NCBI GenBank assembly: GCA_014529385.2
Contig: CM043969.1
Coordinates: 33,866,446-33,930,445, forward strand
Length of the DNA stretch: 64,000 nt
Origin: Adiantum capillus-veneris
Taxonomy: Eukaryota > Streptophyta > Polypodiopsida > Polypodiales > Pteridaceae
Direction of reading: 5' to 3'
Positions within the stretch are counted from its first letter, which is position 1. Each line of letters starts with the position of its first letter. Positions 1-11,368 of the stretch are shown here, in pieces. The notes under the pieces are model-generated. The model did no database searches, had not been told where the DNA came from, and saw only the letters and a list, made by a program, of their open reading frames with translations. Made by a program: the position numbers and the translations under genes.

Positions 1-451
1 CTAATAACTACTTTTGGGGGAGCTCTGGATAGCAAAAAAAGATTTTTTAAAAGTTTTTAAAAAATTTTGAATTTTAGGGTTTTTGGATGCACGTTTTGAC
101 TTTTTGAGATCAAAAAATGGCTTTTTGACCATAAAATAGTTTTAGGGGGGTTTTCAGAAGATGAAATTTGAGTTTTGAAATTTTTGAAAAATTTCAAATT
201 TTGGGGATTTTTTCAAAAGCGGATAAAAAAGGAGGGAAGTTGGAGGTTCCATATGGCCCACCCACCCCCCCTCCCCCCCCCCCCCACCCCACCTTCTCAC
301 TAGGTAAGAGCCCATTTAAAAAGTGTAAGACTACTTTGTCCCCCTACATTTTTGAGGGCATAGAGTGTGTCCACCACCCTCTTCTCATTGGCTGACCTCT
401 AATTAACCTTAATCCCAAAGGGCCCCTAGAGGGTTCATATTTTTCCTAATG
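1..451. other. low-complexity DNA without a supported gene
   Basis: A/T-rich sequence with runs of T and A, followed by a nearly pure C tract at about 262-295. Short open frames exist but have strongly biased composition (poly-Pro from the C tract) and no recognisable domain. The sequence switches abruptly to CACTA homology at about 452. Confidence 0.5.
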
Positions 452-452
452 A

Positions 453-820
453 CACGAGATGTGGCTGCAAATCAGGGAGAATGAGCGAACAACGGCCACG
501 CGGTTCAGACAGCAGTGTGAGGCCACGCAGATACGACAGATGATCAGGGGGACATCTCATCTTGGCAGCGGAGGCTTCGACACCTTTCGCTATGAGTTTG
601 TGAGTTTCTAATCCAATCTTAACTATGGCGTTTTTTAAAACGCGATGAATCATATATTCTTATTACTCTAATTTTTGTATAAAAGCAAAATCTTGCAATG
701 CATTGAGCCCCGACATGTCAAGAGGAGTCAGATGGATATCGCAGAGGTATCTATGAAGTATTGAATGATCTTGATGCTTCAGGAGAGCCCGTAGACTGGG
801 TGGCCTTACAGTCTCGCTGA
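453..820 (+). pseudogene. 3' end of CACTA transposase-gene copy A (last two exons)
   Basis: The frame at 453-611 gives a peptide ending RGTSHLGSGGFDTFRYEF, nearly identical to the C-terminal part of the genes in copies B and C. A GTGAGT donor follows that motif at about 600. A short last exon at about 684-820 ends in TGA at 818-820 and contains one in-frame TGA/TAG-type break early in the exon. In copy C the acceptor before this exon reads CGCAG; here that AG is altered, so splicing of copy A is doubtful. Everything upstream of the last two exons is missing. The function of this C-terminal domain is unknown to me; it is the distal, non-catalytic part of the CACTA protein. Confidence 0.6.
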
Positions 821-969
821 TCGCTTGAGGTGAGACGTTAATATGTGTGAGTTGATTTAATTAAGTAAGTATATGTTAAGTAATATCAATACTAATTTTG
901 TGAGTTGTCCTATGTGCAGGTTGTGACACCTAGTCATTAGTGGACCGGATTTCATATATATGCTTTGTG

Positions 970-1186
970 AGACACAGACGCGCTTCTGTGTCTCTTTTTG
1001 TATAGACATATATATATGGTTATGATTATTGTTCAGACAGTTATTGTTTTCCTGACCCTCATGGTTATTGTCATTGTCATTGTATAGACATGGTTATTTC
1101 TCATATTCTTGTATAGACATATATAGTTATGGCTCAGGTTTTGTTTATGGTTATGTTTAACTTTCTGGTTATGCTTATGGTTATTG
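970..1186. repeat. subterminal TTATGG/CCATAA hexamer array, copy A, part 1
   Basis: The sequence is dominated by tandem and near-tandem GGTTAT(G/T) units. The same array continues on the other side of the nested insertion (2534-2640). Equivalent arrays sit in the same relative place in copies B and C. In CACTA elements clustered subterminal repeats normally bind the transposase; that role is inferred here. Confidence 0.6.
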
Positions 1187-2533
1187 TTAACACTAGAATG
1201 GTAACCTAATAGGACATAAAAGTGTCCTTTCAGGGTTTTGGGAAAAAATTCCAAAACCATAGTAGATCCACTCATTTTGAAAAATCCTTTCATGAGCTTA
1301 TAGTTCAATAACTACTACATATGGAAAAAATGAGAAAATTGTAATTTTTCTCATCCCTTGGTCACTACAAGCCTCCAAAGTTGATGGACTAGTGCATTTT
1401 GCCCAAAACAACAATTTCTTACGGTTGATTGCATATAAATAAGAGTGGGGATTTTTGTAGGACCTGAGATAAAATGCCCCGTTAACTTCAATGGGTTGGT
1501 GACCAAAACATATGGTTGCCTTTACCTCACTAATTTTTTTTTGGGCAGAAAAAATAGGTACAAAAAAGTTGCATTTTTGCCATTTTGCAGACCTATCATC
1601 AAAGTTTCTACAGTCACGCTCAATACATATACTATATACATGTTTTCTTAGTTCCCTGTGGGACTTTGGATTCAAAAGGAGCCATGGATCATGTCAAAAG
1701 GATAATGGATCTCTTACAATTGGAACCTTGGGGGCAATGATAAAGTGCTAAATACAGCAAACATGAAAAAACTGGGTTTAGCATTATGACCTCTAGAAAC
1801 CCATAGAAACTACTCAATATCTAGCCAAGTTTGTAGTCTATGATTAGATATGGTTACTACCTACAAAATACACACAATTGGCCTAAGAAACTAGCAATAT
1901 TGAGAAAGTTATACTTGCTACTCTAAAATGTATCGTATTCTTCAGAAATTAAAAAACTCAACCATCATCATATACTATGCTATATAGCATATTAGGTCCC
2001 CCAAAACTCAAGGAAGATTAGCTTTATGTTATACATTACACTTACACAATCAAAATTGAATTTGGATATCAAGAAAGCCACCAAAAAAATCATAAAAGTG
2101 CCAATTTTGGCCAAAAAACCCGGATTATGCAATTCTTGTAAATTGGTCATAACTTTCAATTTTAACACTTAGCTCTCCCTACAAGCATCAAAAAATATTG
2201 ATCACTATGAAGGCATAACCTCTAGCCATCTAAACCTCACAAACATGAAGTTTAGAGTGGTATAGTTGCCAAAAAGTGAAAAAAACCCAAAACAGAACCC
2301 GTTTTTTCACACAGTTTAGGTTCAAAAACGTTGTGCAAGAGTAAGGTTAATGGTGAGATTGATACTCCTAAGAAAATGCTAAGTTTTTTTCAGCTCATAA
2401 GGCAACTTTGTGGATATATAGCACCTAGAAATTCATTTTCATACTCTTCAAATAATTCAAGCAAAATGGTCACTTAACAGGACACAAAAGTGTCCAAGGA
2501 CATAAAAGTGTCCTGTTACCATTCTAGTGTTAA
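1187..2533. mobile_element. piggyBac-like non-autonomous transposon with TTAA duplication
   Basis: Seen: 15-bp perfect terminal inverted repeats CACTAGAATGGTAAC at 1191-1205 and, complemented, at 2515-2529. They are flanked by TTAA at 1187-1190 and 2530-2533. Just inside each end are 16-bp palindromic boxes GGACATAAAAGTGTCC (1212-1227, 2498-2513) and a variant at 2480-2495. Copy C has the uninterrupted site with a single TTAA at 22679-22682 in otherwise matching sequence, so this is an insertion of 1339 bp. TTAA specificity and a C(A/C)CTAGAA-type end are hallmarks of the piggyBac superfamily. The interior has no transposase I can recognise; the longest frame (1298-1675, minus, 125 codons) has no known motif. 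I infer a non-autonomous element. Confidence 0.75.
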
Positions 2534-2640
2534 TTTTGTTTCTGGTTATGATCAAAGTGGTTATATTGGTCGGTTATGGTTTTAAGTTATGGTTATGCTT
2601 TTAAGTTATGGTTATGGTTTGTTATGGTCATTGGCCTTAA
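2534..2640. repeat. subterminal TTATGG hexamer array, copy A, part 2
   Basis: Continuation of the GGTTATG array of copy A after the nested TTAA element, joining the conserved terminal 390 bp. Confidence 0.55.
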
Positions 2641-3021
2641 ATCTCATGTGAGATCCTACATGGATAGCATGTAGGAGGCGTATACATGATTTTTTTTTTT
2701 TGAAAAGTTTATGTAAAAATGAAGGGAACTCTGCCAAAATTTCTGCGGGAGCACGGTTGATTTTGGTGCTCCTCGCGTTCTTGGGCAGAGGGCAGGAAGT
2801 CTGGCTATGGTGGCTATGTCCATCTTTTCACTGGGCACAGGCCAGGCTACAAGCCCTCTGCCCAAGAAATTTTTTTTCTGTTATGGTTGTCGATATCTGC
2901 GTTGCAAATAAAGCCTTTCCACGCAGATATCGATGCAAATAGTGACAGGTTCACAGGGACGTCTATATCGACGCAGATATCGACGCGATGCGTCGATATA
3001 TGCGTCGATGACAACTTTTTT

Positions 3022-3031
3022 TGTTGTAGTG
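3022..3031 (+). repeat. CACTA terminus (right end of copy A)
   Basis: TGTTGTAGTG, the complement of CACTACAACA. It is preceded by iterated boxes of the type TATCGACGC / GCGTCGATA, as at the ends of copies B and C. Confidence 0.8.
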
Positions 3032-3044
3032 ATAACGAACTTTG

Positions 3045-3250
3045 TGCAAAACCATAACCAAATTAAAACCATAACCGGCCATAACCATATTGATCGAAAC
3101 CATAATGATAACCATAATCATAAACAAAACAATAACCATAACCATAACCATAAACAAAACAATAACCATAACCATGTCTATACAAGAACAATAACCATAA
3201 CCATAACCATAAAGAAAACAATAACCATAACCATGTCTATACAAAAAAGA
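3045..3250. repeat. subterminal CCATAA hexamer array, copy B
   Basis: Runs of ATAACC/CCATAA units, some as three to four perfect tandem hexamers, with interspersed AAACAAAACAATAACC. It corresponds to the array at 22500-22790 in copy C. Confidence 0.6.
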
Positions 3251-3416
3251 GACACAGAAGCATGTCTGTGTCTCACAAAACATATATAGAAATCCAGTAA
3301 TGACTACACGTCACAACCTGCGCATAGGACAAGTCACAAAATTAGTATTGATATTACTTCACATATACTTATTTAATTAAATCAACTCACATATATTAAC
3401 GTCTCACCTCAATCGA

Positions 3417-6400
3417 TCAGCGAGACTCTAAGGCCTCCCATTCTACAGGCTCTCCTGTGGCAGCAAGATCATTCAATACTTCATAAATACCTCTTCGTCT
3501 GTCTCCTCCTGGCGTGTCGGGGCTCGATGCATTGCAAGATTTTGCGTTTATACAAAAACCAAAGTAATTAAGAATACATGATTCATCGCGTTTTTTAAAA
3601 AAAAGCCATAGCTAGGAGTGGATTGGAAACTCACAAACTCATAGCGAAAGGTGTCGAAGCCTCCACTGCCAAGATGAGATGTCCCCCTGGTCATCTGTCG
3701 TACCTCCGCGGCCTGACGCTGCTGTCTGAACCGCGTGTCCGCGTGTCTGCTTCTATCTGCTGCCACATCTCGTGTGGGATGCCCGAAGGCTTTGACGAGC
3801 GGGTGCTGAAAGCTCGACGAGCTGCATCTCGACAATGTTTCACGGTGTCCCGTGCAACACCCTTGATCCACATCCTCGGAAGATCCTCTGAACCCAGAGC
3901 AGGCTGATACTCTCTCATGATGGTCTCCACTATATAATTAATTTTGTTGCGATCCTGCTCAGGCCAAGGTGTCAGAATGCTGGTCAAAAATTGCAGCTCC
4001 GGGAGCTGGCAAACCCGCTGTCTCATCTCAGTCCCGACTCTATCCATGTCAACAGAACCATCTGTCCATACAGTATAGAGCTTGGAGGCACTAGGATCGT
4101 GTGCCCCCCAAGGTGTCCGAGGTGTGTCGAGAGGTGTGCCTGGGTAGGACGTGGGTCGTGAGCGAGGAGGGGTCGAAGCATCTGTGGACCCTCCTCCACA
4201 GCAACCACCACCTCCACCTGATGATCGCCGAGATCGGCGAGTGCGCCTGTGCTGCGGAGATGAGGACGTACCCACCTTTGCCATACCCCTAGGTGTCGAA
4301 GCGGCCGTGATGGGAGACCTCACAAGCGTCGTACCCATAGGTGTCCCCCCCCCCCCCCCCCCCATAGGCGTCCCCCTCATAGGTGTCCCCCCCATAGGCG
4401 TCGGACCCTCGGGTGTGAAGCCCGAAGGCGTGGTACCCGTGCCTCTGGCTACCCAATACTGAGACGCATCTACCATATAACTGGGCGTCATCCGTGTGAC
4501 GAAGCCCACAAATGCATTTGCACTCATAGAAGCAGGATCTAGATATTGGTCTGCCATACTAAAGTCTTGCACAAAGAAAGTAAAAGAAAGCATCAGAACA
4601 CCTTTGTTTAAATTAACTTTAAGCTTAATTTTAAATCAACGTCTTCACACAAACACTTACAAGCCTCGACTAGTGAGGCATCATCGATAAAATCTTGCAC
4701 CGTATCATCGTCTATCTCTAATTGCAGACATAACTCTGTCCCAACTTGTTCTGGCAGATTGTCTTCATCCATTGCATCTTCATCTACAAGTGTCATATCT
4801 GCCTTGTCTACATCATCCCTCGTATATCTGTCAGCTTCCTTTGCCCTACCTTTGTCCATCTCAACTAATGTCACAGTAGTATCTGCATCATCTGACCGAC
4901 TATCCTCCAGGAGCTCTTGCCCTTCAAATACTTGTTTATTTCTTGGAGCAACCTGAACCACAAACCACCATTGTCGCTCTCGAGGGTCCGGTACAAAGAC
5001 AACTTGCTTGAAATTTTTGGGGAGAGCAAACGTGTCACTCGCATCTGTCCAAACCTTTGTAGAATCTATCTGCACAAGCTTGTTTCCATCTCTGCATACC
5101 GTTGCATTGCGACCAGAAGTAATCACCTTGAACCACTTCACATCCAACAAAAATAGTAATCCAGACCACAGTAATCCAGGTTGCTAGTGCTCTCATTCGT
5201 GTCTCTGGCACTAGCCCTACTCTTCTGCATGAAACTAACCATTACCCCACTGTCAAACGTGTGTCTTCTGCTGTCAATTTGTTGTGTTCTGAAATGCTTT
5301 CCATGCGACCACAGTGCCATGTATGTATGATATCTCCAGTCACATCCAATAGCCAACTCTTCCTCTTCTAGAGATATGGGGTTCTCCGATCTGTCAAGTT
5401 GCTTAAAATCACCCTTTTGACTTGTCGTTCCTCGCTTTTTAGCAATACCCATGGCACTCTTGGAAGCTTTTTTTGGCCAGCTGCATTGGTGAAAGGCCAC
5501 AGCTCTGGCATCTTTCCAACTGACTACAAATCATCTCGTGAAGCTCGATTGTCTTTCATTCCCATGATTGTCTTCCAGAGGAGCTCTCCCACATTCTTGA
5601 ATATATGCATTGGATCCATCAAATGGTTAATTAGTAGATCACCCCAGTACGATAATGTATGGAGAATGGACAAATGTTTCCATCGGCGACACCACTCTTG
5701 TACATGCATAGGACGACATTCGACGCGACCAAGCTGGCCATCTAGAAGAATAGAGTTGGCGACTTGATAAATTATCTATCGAAGCAAGGCAGAATAGCAC
5801 ACATGCAAAGACGGCCCGCAAATTGGACATGCATTGTATCTCGAAGCTGTAAGCCCTGCATATATTAAAGCATGATTTAGGCCAAGGCAAAGTGCTTGCG
5901 AATAGCGAGAATTTTGTAAATCAAGAACCATTACCAGAAGCTTCACCGTATCCTGGCCAATCATGCATAGTCCACATAAGAAGTCCATGGATCCTTGCAT
6001 GTTGTTGTCTTGCTGGTTCAATCGCATCTGCTATGTCGATCCCATGCCATAACTCGTGGAGCTCGTCAACTAGTGGTGCTAGATAAACATCCATGTTTTT
6101 TGCCTTGAACTTACCAGGTACAATCAAGCCTAATATCAAATGACCCTTCTTGATGGCAAGCCACGGCGGGAGGTTGTAATTGATAAGGAAAACATGCCAA
6201 GTGCTCCATGACGAGCTTCTCAAGCCAAATGGAGTGACTCCATCCCCAAACGCAAATTACGTGGTTCACTCTTAAAATGTGGCCAGGTATCTTCAATGTG
6301 CCTCCAAGCCTTTGAATCAGCGGGCACCCTAAATGTTGCGTCAGTGGACCTATTCGTAGAATGTCACTGCATCAACTTTGCAATGGAACCACAACGAAAC

Positions 6401-7255
6401 ATGCTTTTTATCCTCAGAATAATAGGGAAGTGTCGCAACACTTTAGATGGAACTATCTCGCCAATTGCATCTTGTTTGTAGCGCATTGCTCTGCACTTAG
6501 GACATGACAGACAATCTGCGAATTCATTGCGAAAAAGAATGCAATCATTTGGACATGCATGAATCTTGTTGTAGTCCAAGCCAAATGAGGTCAATAGTCG
6601 CTTTGCGTATGGCCTGGAGGGGGGCATTTCATTGCCACCCGGGAGAAGTTGCTCCCACAACAACCTGTTAAGGCAAATTAAATTAAAATCTCCCCAAGCA
6701 CGTCACCATCGCAATCGGAAAATATATTTTCTAAGTTACGTACCTAAACAAAGCATTGACGCTTGCATCTGACCACCTGTACACTGACTGCAGATTCAAG
6801 AACGTCAGACAAGTACAAAGCACATATATTTTGGTTCCTTCATAGGTTGGTTGACGTGCCAACTTTCTCAACATGTCTTCAGGAGATAGGTGCACGGCTT
6901 CTGGTGCTGTTTCGTTAGCGTTCTCCTCGCTTCTCTAGAAGAAGGCATCCAACATCTCCTCCATGCTGTCGTCTTCTATCTGTAAGCCCTTTTCTACTTC
7001 CATCCTTGGCTCTATATTGGTCGGACCTTCATGCATAATCCTTTTTCTCTCTCTCTCAGATGTAGGTGCTATGTCGCGAAAATCAATGCCCGTTCCGTAG
7101 GAGTCATATCGTAGATTCTGTACGATTTCTCTAGCAAACTCTCCGTACTTGTGCACATGCTCATTACATATCCTACGCTTGTGCAGGATTTGATACTTGC
7201 AGAGCGTGCACGAGCATGCAATCTTTTCCTCCATGTTAGTTGATGACGTTGCCAT
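3417..7255 (-). pseudogene. CACTA transposase gene, copy B (Transposase_21 core kept, DUF4218 deleted)
   Basis: Starts at ATG 7255 with a Transposase-associated N-terminal domain (CSCTLCKYQ followed by a CNEHVHKYGEF-type segment, 6935-7255). A next coding block lies at 6744-6905, then a 79-bp intron with GTACGT donor (6665-6743). A C-rich block follows at 6364-6664 (CPNDC, CLSCPKC). The catalytic core is at about 5920-6230, with the family signature NYNLPPWLAIKKGH and VYLAPLVDELHELW. A DUF4216-like block lies at 4608-5150 (FVPDPRERQWWFVVQ), a GTAAGT intron to about 4575, a Gly/Thr/Pro-rich segment of GTP-type repeats (4200-4470), and the conserved C-terminal domain to the TGA at 3417-3419. 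Many frameshifts and stops. Family: these enzymes cut and paste CACTA elements in the nucleus. The DUF4218 part, present in copy C, is deleted near 5400. Confidence 0.75.
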
Positions 7256-8268
<1,013 letters not shown>

Positions 8269-9021
8269 TGTCAGGAGATTTTTGAAGCAAGAGATTGCGC
8301 ATATTTACATACCCATGCATGGTGCATTGAATAAAGGATTGCCCATTTTCCAGAGCCAAGTGGTTACGTGGGGCCCACATGTGTACAGGTAGGACAACAT
8401 GTACATAGTGCATCGATTTTCACTATCACCAGTACCAGTGTGTTTTTTCTATAATAATGAGGAGTTAGTAGCGCGTAAAACTTCTCGAGGAAGCTATCCG
8501 TGGGCCAACAACATGAGGTAAGCAGGTGCGTCAGATGGCATCTACTTGTGTCAGGAGGTCGAATTGGGTCAAGACTTGCACGTGGATAAGTACGGACACA
8601 ACGTGGGTGTTTTCTTGTGATAATTATGCAAAAAGGTCATCATGAGAATTGTATTTGGGGACCATTTCACGTGGTTGCGGGATGCATTTTTGGAAAAAGC
8701 TGAGTGCCAAGTGTGCAGATGGATGCAAAAAGGTGACAACTATGCACTGCGAGGTCAGTTTTTGGCCTGTTCGGGGTCCGTTTGAGGTCCACTAAAAGGC
8801 CAAGGGTGCCCAAGTAATAAAGCTAAGTGTGGGAACTGAAACAAATAAGAGAAGACAAAAAAAAACGTGGAGAGAAGAGGAGGAACAGCCACAAGTGAGT
8901 TTTTGGTGTTTTTGGAGCCTGTTTTGGCCCTAAACTGCTCATCCGAGGTCGGATTTGAGCACTTTGACATTGTAGATTGTCGGGTCATTATAGAGGCGTG
9001 TGTGTTTTCATCCTGCTCACA
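8269..9021 (+). repeat. gypsy-1 5' LTR (753 bp)
   Basis: TG...CA ends. It aligns with the 3' LTR throughout, but about 0.4 kb present in the 3' copy (roughly 16115-16525) is replaced here by about 27 bases near 8945. Confidence 0.8.
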
Positions 9022-9027
9022 TTCTTT

Positions 9028-9044
9028 TGGTGCCCCCACGGAGG
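9028..9044 (+). promoter_or_regulatory. gypsy-1 primer-binding site
   Basis: TGGTGCCCCCACGGAGG, six bases after the LTR end. The same motif follows the LTR of gypsy-2 (58152) and, mutated, of gypsy-3 (30741-30757). It starts with the TGG expected for pairing with a tRNA CCA end; I did not assign the tRNA. Confidence 0.65.
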
Positions 9045-10036
9045 ATCTTCTTCGAGCTTCAAGCTTTAAGATTCGGGATTACAGGTGATAGGTTACAGGT
9101 ACAGGTGATTGACACAGGTACAGGTCGTTGGAGTAGAGTGATACACTGACAGTGGAAGTCACTTACAGTTGCCGTGGGTATGCATCATTTGGCGCTTATT
9201 TGAGCGCATTGTCTGCCGGATTGTACGTTACTTGTGGAAATTTCCATTGTACGCCTTTGTGGAGCCATATTTGGTTTTATTTGGCAGTCTTAGCCATTTC
9301 TGAGAGTTGGTATGGAAGATAGTCATTTCTGAGACTTGACTATACGAGATTTGCATAAGCCTTCGTGTGAGGGTCGATAGCGTGAGGTTTTATTGAGCTA
9401 GGGGATTCTCAAATGTGGAGATCCTTTCGGTGATACAAGTAGCTGGAGCACCCTTTTCGTGACCTCGCCATAGGCTATGTATTAGTGATTTCTATTTGAT
9501 GCTCGGGTTCTATTGTTGGCAGTTTATGCATATATATACAGTCTATATTTTGGGTTCTTACTGCTTTACTTCTGGGGAAACTCTGCCAAAATTTTTCCAA
9601 GTTGTGATGGCTGGTTTTTTGGTATTTTGAGCCATTTATGTTGTTATGCTGTTGAAATTTTGAAAAAATCAGAGGATAAGACAGGTGTGCCTTCTTGGGA
9701 GCTACATGGTTGACTTTAATGGATGATCAAAATGGCCCTCAATTCACTCCTTTTCATTTAACTCAAAGAATCCAGATAAATGTTCATGTGTCCAGGAAGA
9801 TTTTTTTCCAGCAACGCATAGTCTTTATGTTCGTGCCAAGAAGATTACGAGAGATCCTGGAATGTCCTTTGCCTGTTTATTTTTCGATGATTAAGAAAAA
9901 TCATTTGATGTGCATGTGTTTGTCCTTATCTAAAGTTGAGCTCCATTGAAGTTTCTGGGAATTGAGTCAGTCAAAAGTTTTGGGTTCTTGCACGTGTGTT
10001 AGAAGGGGTTTTCAAAGCATCGTAACTTGGGTAGCC
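9045..10036 (+). other. gypsy-1 untranslated leader
   Basis: No supported coding region. It contains three close copies of a TTACAGGTACAGGTGATTG-like motif (9080-9130). The block at about 9190-9600 is clearly homologous, in reverse orientation, to 43250-43690 and then 56313-56400, the leader next to copia-1 gag. Confidence 0.6.
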
Positions 10037-11359
10037 ATGGCTTTCTCTTATCCGGAGTTTCATGGAAGAAGTGATGAATATGTGGAAGACTTTTTGGAAA
10101 AGATGGAGGTTGCCTGCATTAGGCACCAAATTCATGACCCTACGCAGATGTTACGTCTTCTCCAAATCTGTTTGAAGAGTGATCCACGAGTTTGGTCCAA
10201 AGCATTTGAAGAGGAGTTGTGTGGGGCTGATCCACCCGTAAGGTTGAGTTGGGACAATCTACGCCATGGGTTGGAAGTGGAGTTTGTGAAGATAGAAGAT
10301 CCTGACAAAGTGTGGCGAGAAGTACAAGGTTTGGTGCAGAAGGAAGGTGAGTCAGTAGATGCGTACATACGTAAGTTCTCATTGGCATGGGAGAGGATGT
10401 GCAAGGCCTTAGCACCACAAGTACCCCCACCTGACATGATGAAGAAGGACAGGTTCTTGGCTGGTCTTTGGGAGAATATACGTTAGAGAGTGGAGCTAAA
10501 GAAGCCTAGGACATATGAAGATGCACTAGAGGTAGCAAGGAACAAAGAGTGGAAGCTGAGGAAAATGAGCCAATTAGGGGTGGAGTCTTTGCCCATGAGT
10601 TCTGAATTTCAGCCTATGGATTCTTCACAAGGTCGCATGCCAGGGGTTCATCATGAACCAATGGTTGCTGTTACTCCTCAAGTTATGCCAGCAGTAGTCA
10701 CTACATTAGTGCAAGATGATGGGCTAAGGCAAGACATGAGACAAGTGGTAGATTTAATGAAGAATCTCAGCCTAAACATGCTAGGTCAAGTTGGAAATAA
10801 TCGAGGTTGAGGGAGGTTTGAAAATCAGCCAGGAGGTGAAGAAAGACCTAGGAATGGTGTTGGACAAAGTAATGGTAGGTTTTGGAGGCAAACGCCCATG
10901 TGTTATAATTGTGGAGAGTTGGGCCACATCATCCCGCAATGTGATAAGCCACCAAGGATGGGGGGAGATATGTATCCATTGCCAAGACAGGTGCTAACTA
11001 GGTCAAATGATTATGGCATCGAAATCAAGGGAGAGGAAGGAACCAGTGGATTAACCCAGGAGGAAAAGGGAAAGACAAAAGTGATAAGTGTAGTCACCTT
11101 GGAGAAGGCATCAAAGCTAAAGGATACATTAGTGATGCCTATTGGGAAGAGGACCATAGAGGACAAGGAAGGAAGAAGTGCCTCAGGTCCTAGTAAGAAG
11201 AAGGGAAAGAACCATGAAGGCGAGGATGTCAAGGCCAAGAGGAAAAGGAGGGCTCGTTGCAAGTTTCATGTTTCAGACTTTCCACTAGGGGATGGGCAAT
11301 TAAGCTATGACTTGAAGGAGGATCTGACAAGCAAGAAAGCCGATGTTAATTTTGGGTAG
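10037..11359 (+). pseudogene. gag: gypsy-1 gag
   Basis: Starts at the ATG at 10037-10039, giving MAFSYPEFHGRSDEYVEDFL, a typical retrotransposon Gag opening. The Gag homology (DAYIRKFSLAWERM region) ends at an in-frame TAG at 10484. The frame continues after it (VELKKPRTYEDAL), meets a TGA at 10808, and then a CX2CX4HX4C zinc knuckle (CYNCGELGHIIPQC) at about 10898-10945. A basic, Lys/Glu-rich tail runs to a TAG at 11357. Gag proteins form the cytoplasmic particle in which reverse transcription occurs. All blocks share one reading frame, so point nonsense mutations account for the breaks here. Confidence 0.8.
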
Positions 11360-11368
11360 CTTATAGAG

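Larger units (their letters stand above)
452..3031 (+). mobile_element. CACTA (En/Spm-type) transposon copy A, 5'-truncated
   Basis: Seen: 452-820 matches the reverse complement of the 3' end of the transposase gene of copy C (22976-23340), and 2640-3031 matches the reverse complement of the left end of copy C. The right terminus is TGTTGTAGTG at 3022-3031, the exact complement of the CACTACAACA end of copy C. Between them lies a (CCATAA)n-type subterminal array, interrupted by the TTAA-flanked insertion at 1187-2533. The transposase core and the opposite terminus are missing, so the copy cannot move by itself. It abuts copy B head to head. Family knowledge: CACTA elements are cut-and-paste DNA transposons with CACTA termini and 3-bp target duplications. 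Confidence 0.8.
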